The notes below the pieces were generated by a model. It was not told where the DNA came from and did not search any database. It saw only the letters and a list, made by a program, of their open reading frames with translations. A program made the position numbers and the translations under genes. From Bordetella genomosp. 9 (GTDB lineage Bacteria > Pseudomonadota > Gammaproteobacteria > Burkholderiales > Burkholderiaceae_B): a stretch of DNA of 64,000 nt. Every line of letters begins with the position of its first letter. The stretch's first letter is position 1. This document shows positions 1 through 8,043 of the stretch, in pieces. The stretch is taken from contig NZ_NEVJ01000003.1 in the NCBI RefSeq assembly GCF_002261425.1, positions 3,224,001 through 3,288,000 on the forward strand, read 5' to 3'.

Positions 1-14
1 GCCCCCCCGGCCGC

Positions 15-758
15 TCAGGCCAAAGCCCCGCCGGCATCCAGCATGCTCGCGAGCGCCGGCGCCGGCCCTGCGCGCAGCATGGCGGATCCTTCGCGCAGGA
101 AGGCCGGCGTGGCGCTTTCCGGCACCCGGCGCAGCCAGGCGATGGCCTCGTCGCGGCGCCCGTGTTCCAGCAGCAGGCGGCCGTAGTGGAACATGCCCCG
201 GAAATCGCCGCCTTCGGCGCTGCGGCGATAGCAGTCCAGCGCCGCGTCCATGTCGCGCGGGACGACGTCGCCGGCTTCCAGAAAACGTCCGACCACGCCG
301 ATGGACTTGGCGTGCCCCAGGTCGGCGGCGCGCCGGTACCACGCCAACGCCGCGGCCCTGTCACGGGGCACGCCGCCCCGGCCGTCGCGCAACATGTGCG
401 CGTGGTTGTACATGCCCCAATCCAGCCCGCGTTCGGCCGCCAGCCTGAACCAATATGCCGCCACCACCTGGTCGGGCGCGGTGCCCCAGCCGTTCTCGTA
501 GCAGCGCCCCACCATGTTGATGGCCATCAGGTGATCCGCGTGCGCGGCGCGCTTGAACCAGGCCAGGCCGGCCGCCGGATCGCGCTCCACGCCCACGCCA
601 TCCAGCAGCATCTGGCCCAGGATGGCCTGCGCTTCCAGCAGGCCCAGGTCCGCCGCCGCCCGGATCCAGGGCGCGAATTCCTCAGGGGGGCCGGCCATCA
701 GCCGCGCCAGTTGCTCGGGGGTGGTCGCGGCCACTTCGGCGGCGGTCAGGGCGATCAT
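15..758 (-). CDS. Sel1-repeat (TPR-like) protein
   Basis: A 247-residue protein built almost entirely of Sel1-type repeats; no other domain, signal peptide or membrane segment is visible. Five successive helix pairs can be read, each with the A/G-x-W-F/Y-x-x-A-A pattern (GLAWFKRAA, AAYWFRLAA, ALAWYRRAA, ALDCYRRSA, AIAWLRR). Such solenoids usually mediate protein-protein contacts; no specific role can be given. The ATG at 758 is chosen because the repeat pattern begins soon after it; the frame stays open further upstream but runs into lipB and is not repeat-like there. No clear Shine-Dalgarno precedes it. It lies 53 bp downstream of lipB on the same strand, so cotranscription is plausible. Confidence 0.8.
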   Translation of the reverse strand: MIALTAAEVAATTPEQLARLMAGPPEEFAPWIRAAADLGLLEAQAILGQMLLDGVGVERDPAAGLAWFKRAAHADHLMAINMVGRCYENGWGTAPDQVVAAYWFRLAAERGLDWGMYNHAHMLRDGRGGVPRDRAAALAWYRRAADLGHAKSIGVVGRFLEAGDVVPRDMDAALDCYRRSAEGGDFRGMFHYGRLLLEHGRRDEAIAWLRRVPESATPAFLREGSAMLRAGPAPALASMLDAGGALA

Positions 759-811
759 GGGACAGGCAGCGAATCGACAATGGTTCGCATTATCACCCAA
801 AGCGGTCCAGC

Positions 812-1432
812 CTAGGACGCCAGGCGTGCAATGCGGCTCGCCAACCTGTCGCCGGCCTCCCGCACGGTAGCCGCGACCCCGCAGCCTGCCATGTCCACGG
901 TCGCCAGGTTCTCGTAGCCGCAGGGGTTGATGCCCTGGAAGGGCGCCAGGTCCATCGCGACATTCAAAGCGATGCCATGATAGGCGCAGCCAGCGCGTAT
1001 CTTGATGCCCAGCGCGGCGATCTTGGCCAGTTCGCCCCCGGCGGCGGGCACGGGCACGTAGACCCCGGGCGCGCCGGGCTTGCGGCAGGCCGCGATCCCG
1101 TAGCTCGCCAGGGTGGCGATGACGGCGTCTTCCAGGAAGGCGACGTATTCCTTGACGTACATCCCTGCCTTGCGCAGGTCGACCAGGGCATAGGCCACCA
1201 CCTGCCCGGGCCCGTGATACGTGACCTGGCCGCCTCGGTCGGTGCGGACGACGGGGATGGCGCCCGGATTCAGCACGTGCTCCGGCTTGCCGGCCTGTCC
1301 CAGCGTGTAGACGGGCGCATGCTCGCAAAGCCAGATTTCGTCGCCCGTGGCCGGGATGCGCGCCGCGGTGAAGGCCTGCATCGCCTGCCATACCGTCTGG
1401 TAATCAGCCGGCCGGTCCAGCCACTTGATCAT
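812..1432 (-). CDS. lipB: Octanoyl-[acyl-carrier-protein]:protein N-octanoyltransferase
   Basis: LipB moves the octanoyl group from octanoyl-ACP to a lysine of lipoyl domains, the first step of endogenous lipoate synthesis in the cytoplasm; LipA then inserts sulfur. The 206-residue product has the family signature [12 protein letters not shown] (about 66-77), the lysine of the [10 protein letters not shown] segment (K137) and the acyl-thioester cysteine in GINPCGYEN (C171), so it should be active. Length is normal for the family. It is 8 bp downstream of the ybeD-like gene and probably in one operon with it and dat. lipA is not visible; a Sel1-repeat gene sits where lipA might be expected. 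Confidence 0.96.
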   Translation of the reverse strand: MIKWLDRPADYQTVWQAMQAFTAARIPATGDEIWLCEHAPVYTLGQAGKPEHVLNPGAIPVVRTDRGGQVTYHGPGQVVAYALVDLRKAGMYVKEYVAFLEDAVIATLASYGIAACRKPGAPGVYVPVPAAGGELAKIAALGIKIRAGCAYHGIALNVAMDLAPFQGINPCGYENLATVDMAGCGVAATVREAGDRLASRIARLAS

Positions 1433-1440
1433 CGAAGCGC

Positions 1441-1716
1441 CTACAGCACCACGGAAACCATGGGATGGCCGTGCAGCGCGCGATACAGCGCGTCCAGCTG
1501 CTCGCGGGACGTCGCGCGCACGGTGAAGGTCAGGCCGATGTAGTTGCCGCCCTTGCTGGGCCGCATCTCGACCGTGGCCGGATCGAAGCCGGGGTCGAAC
1601 TGCAACACGACTTCGGTCAGGGTCTGGGCGAATTCCGGATGCAGCTTTCCCATCACCTTGATGGGAAAGTCACTGGGATATTCGATCAGGGATTCTTCGG
1701 GCGGGATAGGCTTCAT
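1441..1716 (-). CDS. YbeD/DUF493 family protein
   Basis: A 91-residue protein of the UPF0250 (YbeD, DUF493) family, a small ferredoxin-like fold often found next to lipB. Supporting features are the start [16 protein letters not shown], the central [14 protein letters not shown] segment and the end [11 protein letters not shown]. The biochemical role of the family is not settled; a regulatory ACT-like role has been suggested from its fold. It starts 5 bp after dat ends and stops 8 bp before lipB begins, so the three are surely translated from one message. Confidence 0.9.
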   Translation of the reverse strand: MKPIPPEESLIEYPSDFPIKVMGKLHPEFAQTLTEVVLQFDPGFDPATVEMRPSKGGNYIGLTFTVRATSREQLDALYRALHGHPMVSVVL

Positions 1717-1721
1717 GGGTA

Positions 1722-2615
1722 CTAGATGAGGGCGCCGGCGCCTTTTCCAAGCAGCGCGGCGATGCGGTCATCATACCCCTGGCGCAGGCGCGTATAAACG
1801 GGACCGGGCTTGCCCGTCCCCACCGGCCGGCCGTCCAACGTCAGCACCGGCAGGAGCTCGCGGGTGGCCGACGACACCATCAATTCGTCGGCGTGCTCGA
1901 CCTCGGCACGCGCAATCGGCCGCGTCTCGAAGGGAATGCCGGCTTCCTCCGCCAGTTCGGCCAGCAGGCCGTAGCGTATGCCTTCCAGCACCAGATTGTT
2001 CTTCAGCGGGCCCAGCAGCTTGCCGCCGGAGGCCACCCAGATGTTGCAGGTGGCGCCTTCGCTGAGCATGCCGTCGCGGAACTGCACGACTTCGTCGGCG
2101 CCCGCGTCGGCGGCGCGCTGCTTGGCCAGCACATTGCCGAGCAGCGAGACGGACTTGATGTGGCAAAGCAGCCAGCGCTCGTCGGGGATGGAGATCAGCG
2201 ACACGCCCTGCTCGCGCAGTTGCGCGCCGGGCCGTGTGAACGGCGACGTCATGCCAAAGACGGTCGGCGTGATGCGTTCCGTGGGAAAACCATGATCGCG
2301 CTTGGCCACGCCGCGCGTCACCTGCAGATAGACCACGCAGGACGGCGTCAGCGAGCGGTCGATCAGGCCTTGCACCACGTCCAGCCATCCCGCCGCGTCG
2401 AACGGCGATTCGATGCGGATGGCGGCCAGGCTGCGCTCCAGGCGCGCCAGATGTTCGGCCATGCGGAACGGACGGCCTTCGTACACCGGCACGACTTCGT
2501 AGACGCCGTCGCCGAAGATGAAGCCCCGGTCCAGCACCGAGATTTTCGCGTCCTGCAGCCGCAGGAATTCGCCATTCAGATAGGCCAGGCTATCGCCCGG
2601 CACGCCCGGAATCAT
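1722..2615 (-). CDS. dat: D-amino-acid (D-alanine) aminotransferase, fold-type IV
   Basis: A PLP enzyme of the branched-chain/D-amino-acid aminotransferase class (fold type IV), interconverting D-alanine and D-glutamate with their keto acids. Visible landmarks are the DRGFIFGDGVYEVVPVY segment near residues 29-45, the PLP lysine in CHIKSVSLLGNVLAK (K154 from the start used here), and TCNIWV before the phosphate-binding end. I place the start at the ATG at 2615 because AAGGAG lies 5-6 bases ahead of it; an ATG-less extension of five residues is possible but has no ribosome site. At 297 residues the length is normal. It sits between dacC and ybeD-lipB, a common betaproteobacterial order linking D-alanine supply and cell-wall trimming. 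Confidence 0.93.
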   Translation of the reverse strand: MIPGVPGDSLAYLNGEFLRLQDAKISVLDRGFIFGDGVYEVVPVYEGRPFRMAEHLARLERSLAAIRIESPFDAAGWLDVVQGLIDRSLTPSCVVYLQVTRGVAKRDHGFPTERITPTVFGMTSPFTRPGAQLREQGVSLISIPDERWLLCHIKSVSLLGNVLAKQRAADAGADEVVQFRDGMLSEGATCNIWVASGGKLLGPLKNNLVLEGIRYGLLAELAEEAGIPFETRPIARAEVEHADELMVSSATRELLPVLTLDGRPVGTGKPGPVYTRLRQGYDDRIAALLGKGAGALI

Positions 2616-2682
2616 GTGTGCTCCTTGCAATGGAAGTGGTGGCGCCGTCCCGCGCCAGGGACGGCCGCCAGCTTACACCGCA

Positions 2683-2724
2683 AGGCCGGGCCGCGCAGGC
2701 CGGGCTGCGCAGGCCGGGCCGCGC
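2683..2724. repeat. Three tandem copies of a 14-bp unit
   Basis: The gap between dacC and dat holds three back-to-back copies of AGGCCGGGCYGCGC (2683-2696, 2697-2710, 2711-2724); only one base differs (T in the middle copy), and a partial fourth copy starts at 2725. Copies can pair with each other to form GC-rich structure, so the array may end or pause dacC transcription on the minus strand. Copy number may vary between strains. Confidence 0.75.
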
Positions 2725-2731
2725 AGGCTTG

Positions 2732-4057
2732 CTACTGCATCCAGCGCTTGACCATATCGATCATGCGCCCGAAGAACCCGGCGCGTTCGACCGGTTCGCG
2801 CACGACCAGCGGTTCGGTACGCAGGGTCTTGCCGTCCAGCGTCAGGCGCAGCGTACCCACGCGCTGGCCTTTTTCCAGGGGCGCCACCAGCGGATCGGTC
2901 CGTTCCGCGACCGGCTTGACATCGGCGGCCTTGCCGCGCGGAACGGCGATCCAGACGGGCGCCGGCGGCCCCAGCTTGACGGTTTCCGTCTTGCCTTCCC
3001 AGACGCGCGCGTCCAGCGCGGGCTGGTTGGCGTCGAACAGCTTGACCGTATCGAAGTTCTGGAAGCTCCAGTTCAACAGCTTGAGGCTTTCTTCCGCGCG
3101 GGTGGCTTCGCTATCCGCGCCGACCATCACGGTCAGGATGCGGCGATCGCCGCGCAAGGCCGTGGCCACCAGGCAATAGCCGGCGGATTCGGTGTGGCCG
3201 GTCTTCATGCCATCCACCGACGGATCGGCCCACAGCAGGCGGTTACGGTTGGGCTGGTTGATCTTGTTGTAGTTGAAGCTGCGCTGCTTGTAGTAGTGGA
3301 AATAATTGGGATGATCGGTGATCAGATGGGTGGCGATGGTGGCCAGGTCCCGCACCGTCGTGGTGTGCTGCGGATCGGGCAGGCCGGTCGCGTTCATGAA
3401 GTGCGAATGCTTCATGCCCAGCCGCTCGGCCTCCTGGTTCATCATCTGGGCGAAGGACGGCTCGCTGCCGCCGACGGCCTCGGCCAGCGCCACCGAGGCG
3501 TCGTTGCCGGACTGCACGATCACGCCCTGCAGCAGCTCATCCACCGTCACGGGTTTGCGCGGCTCGATGAACATGCGCGAACCGCCAGTGCGCCAGGCGT
3601 GTTCCGACACCGGCACCTGCTGGTCCAGCGTCAACCGCTTCTCATCCAGCGCGTCAAAGACCACATAGGCGGTCATGATCTTGGTCAGCGACGCCGGCTC
3701 GACCTGCTGGTCGGGGTTCGAGCCCGCCAGGACCTGCCCGCTGTTGACGTCGATCGCGATCCAGGCGCGCGCGGCGATCGCCGGCGCCGGGATGGGCGAC
3801 ACCGCCACCACCTGGGAAATGCCGTTGACGTCGGTATCGGCGACCTGCGACGACGAGGCGCCGGAAGGCGCGGTGCCGGACTGCGTTGGATTCGTGGCGG
3901 GGGCGGCGGCAGGCGCCGCGGGCTTTGCCGCCGACTTGCCCGAAGCCTGCGCCCAGGCGGCGGGCGTCCCTATTGCCAGCGCCGCGATCAGGCTACCGGC
4001 GACGGCACGCCGTCCAACTATCGAAAGGGAAAAACGGGTCAAACGCGAATTCGTCAT
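2732..4057 (-). CDS. dacC: D-alanyl-D-alanine carboxypeptidase (PBP5/6 family)
   Basis: A periplasmic low-molecular-mass penicillin-binding protein that removes the terminal D-alanine of peptidoglycan pentapeptides. From the ATG at 4057 (441 residues) it has a cleavable signal sequence ending AAWA|QA, then a Pro/Ala-rich stretch, then the transpeptidase-fold domain with all three motifs: SLTK (S123, K126), SGN (183-185) and KTG (285-287). A C-terminal beta domain and an amphipathic end (GFFGRMIDMVKRWMQ), the usual membrane anchor of PBP5/6, follow. A TTG 12 codons upstream is possible, but only the ATG start gives a standard signal peptide. The Pro/Ala-rich insert after the signal peptide is longer than in E. 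coli PBP5. Confidence 0.95.
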   Translation of the reverse strand: MTNSRLTRFSLSIVGRRAVAGSLIAALAIGTPAAWAQASGKSAAKPAAPAAAPATNPTQSGTAPSGASSSQVADTDVNGISQVVAVSPIPAPAIAARAWIAIDVNSGQVLAGSNPDQQVEPASLTKIMTAYVVFDALDEKRLTLDQQVPVSEHAWRTGGSRMFIEPRKPVTVDELLQGVIVQSGNDASVALAEAVGGSEPSFAQMMNQEAERLGMKHSHFMNATGLPDPQHTTTVRDLATIATHLITDHPNYFHYYKQRSFNYNKINQPNRNRLLWADPSVDGMKTGHTESAGYCLVATALRGDRRILTVMVGADSEATRAEESLKLLNWSFQNFDTVKLFDANQPALDARVWEGKTETVKLGPPAPVWIAVPRGKAADVKPVAERTDPLVAPLEKGQRVGTLRLTLDGKTLRTEPLVVREPVERAGFFGRMIDMVKRWMQ

Positions 4058-4385
4058 CAGCAATCGGGCGCGGGGATCGGTAGGAGCATACAAACTGCAC
4101 GATTATAGGCAGCCCTACCCGGGCCAACATCGGGGAAAGCGTGCCGCCGTGGGGCTTAAGATGCAACGCTATGCAACGATTAACAAGGATGCTTACAACC
4201 TGAAGCCTTACAGTACGATGTCTACACCCCGGAGACCGCCACACTGCACTAAATGCGCATACTGTCGTCTTGATGAAACGAAGTTCACGGTCGGGTCTCG
4301 TGTCTTGTATGGCAGCAGATACATTATTGTTACTATGCTGAGCCATTCGACCTGAAGCCGTTTGGTAGCCGGCGCACCCGGCTCT
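4058..4385. other. Divergent intergenic region, dacC / GGDEF-EAL gene
   Basis: About 330 bp between divergent genes. It is less GC-rich than its surroundings over 4150-4350. Apart from the dacC -10 box noted separately I see no open frame with coding character, no RNA gene and no strong inverted repeat. It must hold the promoter of the GGDEF-EAL gene, but no box convinces me. Confidence 0.5.
4102..4130 (-). promoter_or_regulatory. Candidate sigma-70 promoter for dacC
   Basis: On the minus strand a perfect -10 hexamer TATAAT (4107 down to 4102) stands 44 bases ahead of the chosen dacC start. The -35 is poor: ATGTTG at 17-bp spacing (4130-4125), or TTGGCC at 14 bp. The -10 match is the only real evidence. 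Confidence 0.4.
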
Positions 4386-5903
4386 ATGCAGTTTCCTACT
4401 CTGCAGTCCACCATCATGAGCGGCACCTATCTCGTTGGGACGATACTCCTGTCCCTGATCGTCGTGGCGCTGGCCGCATATACGGCGGTTCTGGCTGCGC
4501 GCTTCGCGGCCTCGCGGCGCTCGCTGGATGGATCGCTGCGCGAGGTCAGCAGCGCCCTGCAGCGCCTGGCCACCACCGACATGCTGACCGAGCTGCCGAA
4601 CCGCACCGCGCTGGCCGGCGCGACGGACCTGGCGATCACGCGGGCCCGCCAGACCGGCAATGAGTTCGCCGTCCTGCTGATGGACCTGGACGGCTTCAAG
4701 CACATCAACGACTCGCTGGGCCACAGCATCGGCGACGGCATGCTGCAGGCCTTTTCCCGCCGTCTGCAAACCTGCGTGCGCAGCGAAGATACCGTGGGGC
4801 GCCTGGGCGGCGACGAATTCGTCGTGCTGGTGGAAGGCCTGAACAGCCGCGAAGGCGCGGCCCGCGTCGCGCAGGCCGTCAACACGGCCATGCGCGACGA
4901 TCTCGTTTTCCAGGGCATGACCCTGCGCCTGACCGCCAGCATCGGCATCGCCATGTTCCCGCACGATGGCGAAGACGTCGAAACGCTGATGAAGAACGCC
5001 GACATCGCGATGTATGGGGCCAAGGAGCGCGGGCGCAACGGTTTTCGCTTCTATGAGCCGCACATGGGGGAAAGCTACCGGCGCATGCTGATGATGCAGC
5101 AGGGCTTGAACGACGCGCTGGTCCACGAACAGCTCAGCCTGGACTACCAGCCGGAGTTCGCCGACGGCGGCGACCGCGTCACGGGCGCCGAAGCGCTGCT
5201 GCGCTGGAACCACCCGCGGCTGGGCCTGGTGCCGCCCGGCGAATTCATCCCGGTCGCGGAACGGTCGGGACAGATCATCGAGATCGGATTCTGGGTCATG
5301 CGTACGGTATGCCGGCACATGAAACGCTGGGATGCCCGCGGCCTGCCCGCCCTGAAGGTATCGATCAACCTGTCGACCAAGCAGTTGTCCCAACCCGATT
5401 TCGTCGAGCGCATGGTCGAGATCGCTCGCCAGGAAGGCGTGCCGCCGACCCGCCTGGTGTTCGAGATCACCGAATCGGTGGCCATGCAGGACGCGGAGCT
5501 CAGCTCGCGCGTGATCCGCGCGTTTCGCGCGCATGGCTTCGGCATCGCGATAGACGACTTCGGCACGGGCTATTCCAGCCTGGCCTACCTGCAGCAGTTC
5601 CGCGCGCAGCAGTTGAAGATCGACCGCTTTTTCACCCAGGGCCTGGATACCCATGGCGAGGAAGGCCGCGCCATCGTGGCCGCGATTCTTGCCATGGCCC
5701 ATACGCTGAACATGGAAGTCGTGGCCGAAGGGGTGGAAACGACCACGCAGCTGGATACGCTGCGTGCGCTCGCATGCGACCACATGCAAGGCTATCTGCT
5801 GAAACGGCCCATGCCCCTGGCGGCTTTTGAATATTTCCTTGAAGGCCTGCGCGGCGACACACCCGCGGCGGACAAGACCCTGGAAGGCGGCCTGCCCGCC
5901 TGA
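4386..5903 (+). CDS. Membrane-anchored GGDEF-EAL cyclic-di-GMP enzyme
   Basis: A bifunctional-type cyclic-di-GMP protein. One transmembrane helix (roughly residues 15-40, start counted at 4386) is followed by a short linker, a GGDEF domain and an EAL domain. The diguanylate cyclase active site is intact (GGDEF at 141-145) and preceded five residues earlier by an RxxD inhibitory site (RSED). The phosphodiesterase signature is also intact: EAL within GAEALLRW, later DDFGTGYSS and EVVAEGVET. Either or both activities may therefore operate; the net output cannot be read from sequence. There is no periplasmic sensor domain. Starts at 4386 and 4416 (both ATG) are possible, neither with a clear ribosome site. 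It faces away from dacC and is followed by an unrelated gene 109 bp on. Confidence 0.92.
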   Translation: MQFPTLQSTIMSGTYLVGTILLSLIVVALAAYTAVLAARFAASRRSLDGSLREVSSALQRLATTDMLTELPNRTALAGATDLAITRARQTGNEFAVLLMDLDGFKHINDSLGHSIGDGMLQAFSRRLQTCVRSEDTVGRLGGDEFVVLVEGLNSREGAARVAQAVNTAMRDDLVFQGMTLRLTASIGIAMFPHDGEDVETLMKNADIAMYGAKERGRNGFRFYEPHMGESYRRMLMMQQGLNDALVHEQLSLDYQPEFADGGDRVTGAEALLRWNHPRLGLVPPGEFIPVAERSGQIIEIGFWVMRTVCRHMKRWDARGLPALKVSINLSTKQLSQPDFVERMVEIARQEGVPPTRLVFEITESVAMQDAELSSRVIRAFRAHGFGIAIDDFGTGYSSLAYLQQFRAQQLKIDRFFTQGLDTHGEEGRAIVAAILAMAHTLNMEVVAEGVETTTQLDTLRALACDHMQGYLLKRPMPLAAFEYFLEGLRGDTPAADKTLEGGLPA

Positions 5904-5929
5904 TTCCCGCCATTGCGGTCCCAGGGTTT

Positions 5930-5959
5930 GTCCCGTAGGGACGGCTAGCCGGTTTATTT
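5930..5959 (+). terminator. Weak terminator-like stem after the GGDEF-EAL gene
   Basis: GTCCC-GTA-GGGAC (5930-5942) forms a perfect 5-bp stem, and a second small palindrome CGGCTAGCCG (5942-5951) runs into GTTTATTT. The T tract is broken, so termination is only possible, not established. Confidence 0.25.
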
Positions 5960-6012
5960 GTAGCATTGACCAGACAAGGATACTTGGCGCACCGGCAGCC
6001 TCAGGAGGGCCG

Positions 6013-7428
6013 ATGGACGCGTACGAATGGCAGGAAGCCGCGGCGCGCTGGACGGTAACGGGCGTCGCGCGACACGACGGCGGGGCCGCGCCACCGGTCA
6101 TCGCCCGCGCACAAGGTCCCGTCATCCATGACACGCAGGGGCGGCGGTACCTGGATTTCGGCGCCATCCCCACCGGCGCCGTGCTGGGCCACAACCATCC
6201 CCGCTATGTGACCGCGGTCCGGCAAGGCCTGCAGGTCATCGGCAGCGACGTATTCCTGGATGGCGACGCCTTGCGGCTGCATCGCCGGCTGGGCGAAATC
6301 CTGGCGCCGCCGCTGCAGAAATCGATACTGGCCCCGCGCGGCGAAGCGACTCGTCTGGCGGCCGGCATCGCGCAAGCGGTCACCGGCGCGACCGGCCTGA
6401 TGGCGGTCTGTCCCGCCCCTGACGGCGTATTGCGGTTCTTCCATCCGGCAGCCGCCATCCAGGCGCAAGCGCCGATCGTTCCGATCGCTCCGAATACGCC
6501 GATCGCGCCGATGGCTCCCCTGGCAAGGCCCGCCGGAGAAGCGGCCCGCGCCTGTCCCGATCCCGCCCAGTGCGTCTGCGGCAAATCGCCAGGCGAACGC
6601 CCCTGCCCCTGGGTCGCCTTCGACACCGCGCTGCAGGCTTGCAAACGCAAGCCCGCGGGGCTGCTCATGGCGCCTTTCGCGGGCGGCGCGTTCGGGGGAG
6701 GATACGGCTGCGCCCGCCTGCTGCGGCGCCTGTGCCACCAGCACGGCATGCTGCTGGTCGTCGACGAATCCGCAACGGGTTACGGCAGGACCGGCCGCAT
6801 GTGGGGACACCAGCACGACGATATCGTCCCTGACATCCTGATCACATCAGCCAGCTTCGGCGCGGGCCTGTCGATCGACGCGGTATGCGTGCCGCCGGAC
6901 ATCGCCGAACAGGCGGCCAGCAGCCGTGTGCCGTTACATGAGGCGCCGTATGGGGCGCTGGATCTCGGATGGCATGACCCGGTGGCCTGCGCGGCGGCCG
7001 TCACGGCCATCGATATCGTGCAGGACGAAGACCTGGTCGCTCGCGCGGCGGCCATCGGCGAGCATCTGAAGCTGCGGCTGGGCGCGATGGCCTTGGACAA
7101 GCGCCTCATCGGCGCCGTGTACGGCCGCGGCACGCTGTTCACGATGGAACTGACGGCCGGCGGGAACCCTGGCATATCCGCGCGCGCACTGGCGCGCACT
7201 TTCACGTGCGCCTGCCGCGACGAAGGCCTGCTGCTGCCGGCGCCCGCCATCGATGCCGCGGGTGGCGTGATCCATCTGGCCCCGCCCATGGTGACGACCA
7301 TCACGCAGCTCGACGAAGGCCTGGATATCGTGGACCAGGTCCTGCGCGAGATGAACGACAGCGTGGGCGCGGCTACCGGTTCAGGGCAGGACGCGTTGCA
7401 GCCGGGTCAGCACCAGCTGGCGCAATAG
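6013..7428 (+). CDS. Class-III aminotransferase / dialkylglycine decarboxylase-like protein lacking the PLP lysine
   Basis: A 471-residue protein whose fold is recognisable as a fold-type-I class-III aminotransferase, closest by eye to 2,2-dialkylglycine decarboxylase. It keeps the N-terminal VLGHNHPRYV segment, the DESATGYGRTGRMWG region (family DEAQTGxGRTG) and a normal C-terminal domain with RGTLFTMELT and HLAPPM. The segment that should read ...LSKTLGAGL reads TSASFGAGL: the PLP-binding lysine is alanine (A280, codon 6850-6852). The ring-stacking glutamine of DEAQTG is alanine, and the phosphate-binding SGAEA loop is replaced by APRGEATRLAAG. The middle, where the YHG motif belongs, has become Ala/Pro-rich (PIAPNTPIAPMAPLA, about 6475-6525). 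The start is clear: AGGAGG six bases before the ATG. The frame is open and codon use looks normal, so this seems a maintained pseudoenzyme rather than a decaying gene. Its last 48 bp overlap the convergent hydrolase gene. Confidence 0.8.
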   Translation: MDAYEWQEAAARWTVTGVARHDGGAAPPVIARAQGPVIHDTQGRRYLDFGAIPTGAVLGHNHPRYVTAVRQGLQVIGSDVFLDGDALRLHRRLGEILAPPLQKSILAPRGEATRLAAGIAQAVTGATGLMAVCPAPDGVLRFFHPAAAIQAQAPIVPIAPNTPIAPMAPLARPAGEAARACPDPAQCVCGKSPGERPCPWVAFDTALQACKRKPAGLLMAPFAGGAFGGGYGCARLLRRLCHQHGMLLVVDESATGYGRTGRMWGHQHDDIVPDILITSASFGAGLSIDAVCVPPDIAEQAASSRVPLHEAPYGALDLGWHDPVACAAAVTAIDIVQDEDLVARAAAIGEHLKLRLGAMALDKRLIGAVYGRGTLFTMELTAGGNPGISARALARTFTCACRDEGLLLPAPAIDAAGGVIHLAPPMVTTITQLDEGLDIVDQVLREMNDSVGAATGSGQDALQPGQHQLAQ

Positions 7429-8031
7429 CAGCAGCTTGCCGTGAAAGAAATGGGTGGCGCCGGGAATGACGACCACCGGTACGGCGCGCTCGCGGGTCCA
7501 GTCGAACACCTCGCCCAGGGGGACCACTTCGTCCTGCTCGCCGTGCACGATCAAGGTGTCGTCCGGCAAGGCGACGTCGCGGAACTGGAAGCGCCATACC
7601 GCGGGGCCCGCCAGTATCAGGGCCGCCGGCCGCGCCGCGCCGTCCGCCGCCAGCGTGGCATCCAGTTGGGCAGCAACGGCAGTGCCGAAGGAAAACCCCG
7701 CCAGCACCCAGGGCAAGCCGGCCAGCGACGGCTGGCGTTCCAGCCATTGCGCCACCAGTTCGCGCATATCCGCGGTTTCGCCCTGCGCCTTGTCGAACGC
7801 ACCGGCCGATGCGCGCACGCCGCGGAAATCCGGGCGCAGCGCCACCAGGCCCTGCTGCGCGCAGGCGCGTGCGATGGTCGTGACGACCTTGTTGTCGCGC
7901 GTCCCTTCATGCAGCGGATGGGGATGCAGCACCAGCGCCCAGCCGCGCGGCTCGTCTTCCGGCCAGTCCACCGCGCAGTCGATGCGGCCGGCCAGGCCAT
8001 TGAACTCAAGGGTTTCGGTACGGGCGGACAT
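7381..8031 (-). CDS. Alpha/beta hydrolase (COG2945 / dienelactone hydrolase-like)
   Basis: A cytoplasmic 216-residue alpha/beta hydrolase. Visible elements are the oxyanion-side HPHPLHEGT segment typical of COG2945, LRPDFRGVRAS, the nucleophile elbow GFSFG, the acid in VHGEQDEVVP and the histidine in PGATHFFHGKL, so the catalytic triad is complete. Members act on unknown esters or thioesters; the substrate cannot be predicted. The 3' end overlaps the end of the convergent aminotransferase-like gene by 48 bp, and its start is 12 bp from the end of the lipoprotein gene that is encoded upstream on the same strand, so it could be the last gene of the lipid-transport operon. Confidence 0.85.
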   Translation of the reverse strand: MSARTETLEFNGLAGRIDCAVDWPEDEPRGWALVLHPHPLHEGTRDNKVVTTIARACAQQGLVALRPDFRGVRASAGAFDKAQGETADMRELVAQWLERQPSLAGLPWVLAGFSFGTAVAAQLDATLAADGAARPAALILAGPAVWRFQFRDVALPDDTLIVHGEQDEVVPLGEVFDWTRERAVPVVVIPGATHFFHGKLLLLRQLVLTRLQRVLP

Positions 8032-8043
8032 GGCGGATGCTCG

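Noticed and set aside
2618..4108. A 496-codon plus-strand open frame
   Set aside because: Antisense to dacC, which has all three penicillin-binding motifs; the plus frame has none.
3993..6194. A 733-codon open frame on the minus strand
   Set aside because: It runs antisense to the GGDEF-EAL gene and has no recognisable domain; GC-rich DNA leaves such frames open.
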